Shown one piece after another: positions 5,953 to 7,014 of a stretch of DNA of 7,014 bases. Position numbers and translations under genes: made by a program. Each line of letters opens with the position of its first letter. Position 1 is the first letter of the stretch. Origin of the DNA: Myxococcales bacterium (GTDB taxonomy: Bacteria > Myxococcota > Myxococcia > Myxococcales > Anaeromyxobacteraceae); contig JAJYHA010000137.1 in NCBI GenBank assembly GCA_021784995.1, positions 1 through 7,014 on the forward strand, written 5' to 3'. The notes below the pieces were generated by a model. It did no database searches. It saw only the letters and a program-made list of their open reading frames with translations, and was not told the origin of the DNA.

Positions 5953-6759
5953 TCAGGCGCCCATGAAGCGGGCCATCAGCTCGACCTGGCAGTCGAGCAT
6001 GTGCCGGCCGAGGTGGACCCGGCAGCCCCTCCGCTCCGCCGCCAGGAGCAGCGGCGTCCGCTCCGGCTTCATGATGATCTCGGCCACCGTCATGGCGGGC
6101 TCGAGCCGCGCCGCGTCGAGGGGGAGCGGGTCCTCCGCCCGCAGCCCCAGCGACGTCGCGTTCACGACCAGGTCGTGGCCGGCCGGATCGGTCGCGCCCG
6201 GCGCCCCCGGGATCGCGGCCGCCGCCAGCCCCGGGAAGCGGCCCCGCAGCCGCGCCGCCAGGTCCTCCGCCTTGCGCGCGGTCCGGTTGGCGATCGTGAT
6301 CCGCGCCGCGCCCGCCCGCGCCAGGCTGAACGCGATGGCGTTGGCCGCGCCGCCGGCGCCGAGGAGGCAGACGTCGCGCCCCGCCGGCTCGACGCCCTGC
6401 GCGCGCAGCCCGGCGACGAAGCCCTCCCCGTCGAACATGTCGCCGACCAGCCGCCCGTCCGGCTCGCGCCGGATGGTGTTGACCGCGCCGACGGCCCGGC
6501 CCGTCTCCCCCACCGCGTCGCAGAGCGCGACCGCGCCCGTCTTGTGCGGCACGGTCACGATGATCCCGCCCAGGTTCTTCATGGCGCGGAAGGCGTCGAA
6601 GGCGGCCGGGAGCCCGGCGGCGTCGACGTGGACGGGGACCATGACCGCGTCCGTGGCCCGCGCCGCGAAGCGCGCGTTGAAGACCTGCGGCGTGCGCACG
6701 TGGCCGACGGGATCGGCGACGATCGCGAAGAGCCGCGTGTGGCCGGTGATCTCGGTCAT
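5953..6759 (-). CDS. Shikimate dehydrogenase-family (AroE-like) oxidoreductase, probably non-biosynthetic
   Basis: A 268-residue protein with the two-domain AroE fold, an NAD(P)-dependent dehydrogenase of shikimate-like hydroxy acids. The catalytic pair is present: Lys73 (VTVPHK) and Asp110 (DMFDGEGF). The Rossmann motif GAGGAA is at 134-139 and ANRT at 157-160 resembles the NADP-binding NRT of AroE. NATSLG (200-205) and GRHMLDCQ (251-258) are also family marks. The substrate-site motif, normally HSLSP with two carboxylate-binding serines, is here HVRTP (20-24), and the usual NPxETPLL appears as KPERTPLL. This fits AroE-like paralogues better than classic AroE, so quinate or another cyclic hydroxy acid is a plausible substrate. 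The ATG at 6759 has only a weak ribosome site and lies 18 bases after the aldehyde dehydrogenase stop, so translational coupling is likely. A shikimate-pathway role cannot be excluded. Confidence 0.88.
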   Translation of the reverse strand: MTEITGHTRLFAIVADPVGHVRTPQVFNARFAARATDAVMVPVHVDAAGLPAAFDAFRAMKNLGGIIVTVPHKTGAVALCDAVGETGRAVGAVNTIRREPDGRLVGDMFDGEGFVAGLRAQGVEPAGRDVCLLGAGGAANAIAFSLARAGAARITIANRTARKAEDLAARLRGRFPGLAAAAIPGAPGATDPAGHDLVVNATSLGLRAEDPLPLDAARLEPAMTVAEIIMKPERTPLLLAAERRGCRVHLGRHMLDCQVELMARFMGA

Positions 6760-6777
6760 GGCGTCGAGGGCGGCGGC

Positions 6778-7014
6778 TCAGGGCTGCGTGTAGACGGTCT
6801 TCACGATGGTGTAGAACTCTCGCGCGTAGGCCCCCTGCTCGCGGGGACCGTAGTTCGAGCCCTTCCGGCCGCCGAACGGCACGTGGAAGTCGACGCCGGC
6901 GGTGGGGAGGTTCACCATCACCATGCCGGCCGCGCTGCGGCGCCGGAAGTCGTGGGCGTGCTTGAGCGACGTGGTGACGATCCCCGAGCTGAGGCCGAAG
7001 ACGGTGTCGTTCGC
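6778..7014 (-). CDS. Aldehyde dehydrogenase, C-terminal end (5' part outside window)
   Basis: The last 78 residues of an NAD(P)-dependent aldehyde dehydrogenase, which oxidises an aldehyde to a carboxylic acid in the cytoplasm. The frame is open to the window edge and ends in TGA at 6780-6778. Visible signatures are NDTVFGLSSGIVT near the start of the fragment, the strand MVMVNLPTAGVDFHVPFGG, and the conserved C-terminal block PFGGRKGSNYGPREQG, then a normal oligomerisation tail. The catalytic Cys and Glu lie upstream and are not seen. The NLPTAGVD-HVPFGGRKGS wording resembles alpha-ketoglutarate-semialdehyde (2,5-dioxovalerate) dehydrogenases as I recall them, but the fragment is too short to fix the substrate. 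It is the first gene seen of the minus-strand series and probably shares a transcript with the AroE-like gene 18 bases downstream. Confidence 0.93.
   Translation of the reverse strand, partial: ANDTVFGLSSGIVTTSLKHAHDFRRRSAAGMVMVNLPTAGVDFHVPFGGRKGSNYGPREQGAYAREFYTIVKTVYTQP

Noticed and set aside
5963..6793. Open frame of 276 codons on the plus strand opposite the AroE-like gene.
   Set aside because: Antisense shadow rich in Arg, Ser, Ala and Pro with no domain; the minus strand carries the AroE motifs.

Overview
The window is a GC-rich (roughly 70% by eye), gene-dense stretch of a bacterial chromosome. It carries eight protein genes, two of them cut by the window edges, and no gap above 126 bases. 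The signal peptide on a periplasmic binding protein, the strong purine-rich ribosome sites and the strong third-position G/C bias fit a high-GC Gram-negative bacterium. Myxococcota of the Anaeromyxobacter kind or Rokubacteria-like lineages are possible, but the sequence alone does not settle the taxon. I saw no tRNA, rRNA, CRISPR array, insertion sequence or phage gene.

Layout. Plus strand, 1-1541: the 3' half of trpA (tryptophan synthase alpha), then an aldo/keto reductase. Minus strand, reading right to left from 7014 to 1589: the end of an aldehyde dehydrogenase, an AroE-family dehydrogenase, a LivK-type periplasmic binding protein, a zinc alcohol dehydrogenase, a small transaldolase, and a type I-beta DAHP synthase. 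The two blocks converge at 1542-1588.

The minus-strand genes appear to form two functional groups. The right-hand group (aldehyde dehydrogenase, AroE-like, binding protein, alcohol dehydrogenase) looks like part of an uptake-and-oxidation cluster for a small organic acid or alcohol. Its AroE-like member lacks the usual paired serines of the shikimate site, so it is probably not the biosynthetic enzyme. The left-hand group (transaldolase and DAHP synthase) is linked by erythrose-4-phosphate, which transaldolase interconverts and DAHP synthase consumes. A hairpin followed directly by a promoter-like sequence separates the groups at 3385-3448. With trpA nearby, the left part has an aromatic-amino-acid flavour.

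No gene here belongs to an unknown family. The less ordinary points are the non-canonical AroE-like protein in a catabolic setting, an orphan binding protein, a possible ribosome-site-masking hairpin directly before the DAHP synthase start codon, and strong GC-rich hairpins without U-tracts in most intergenic gaps.
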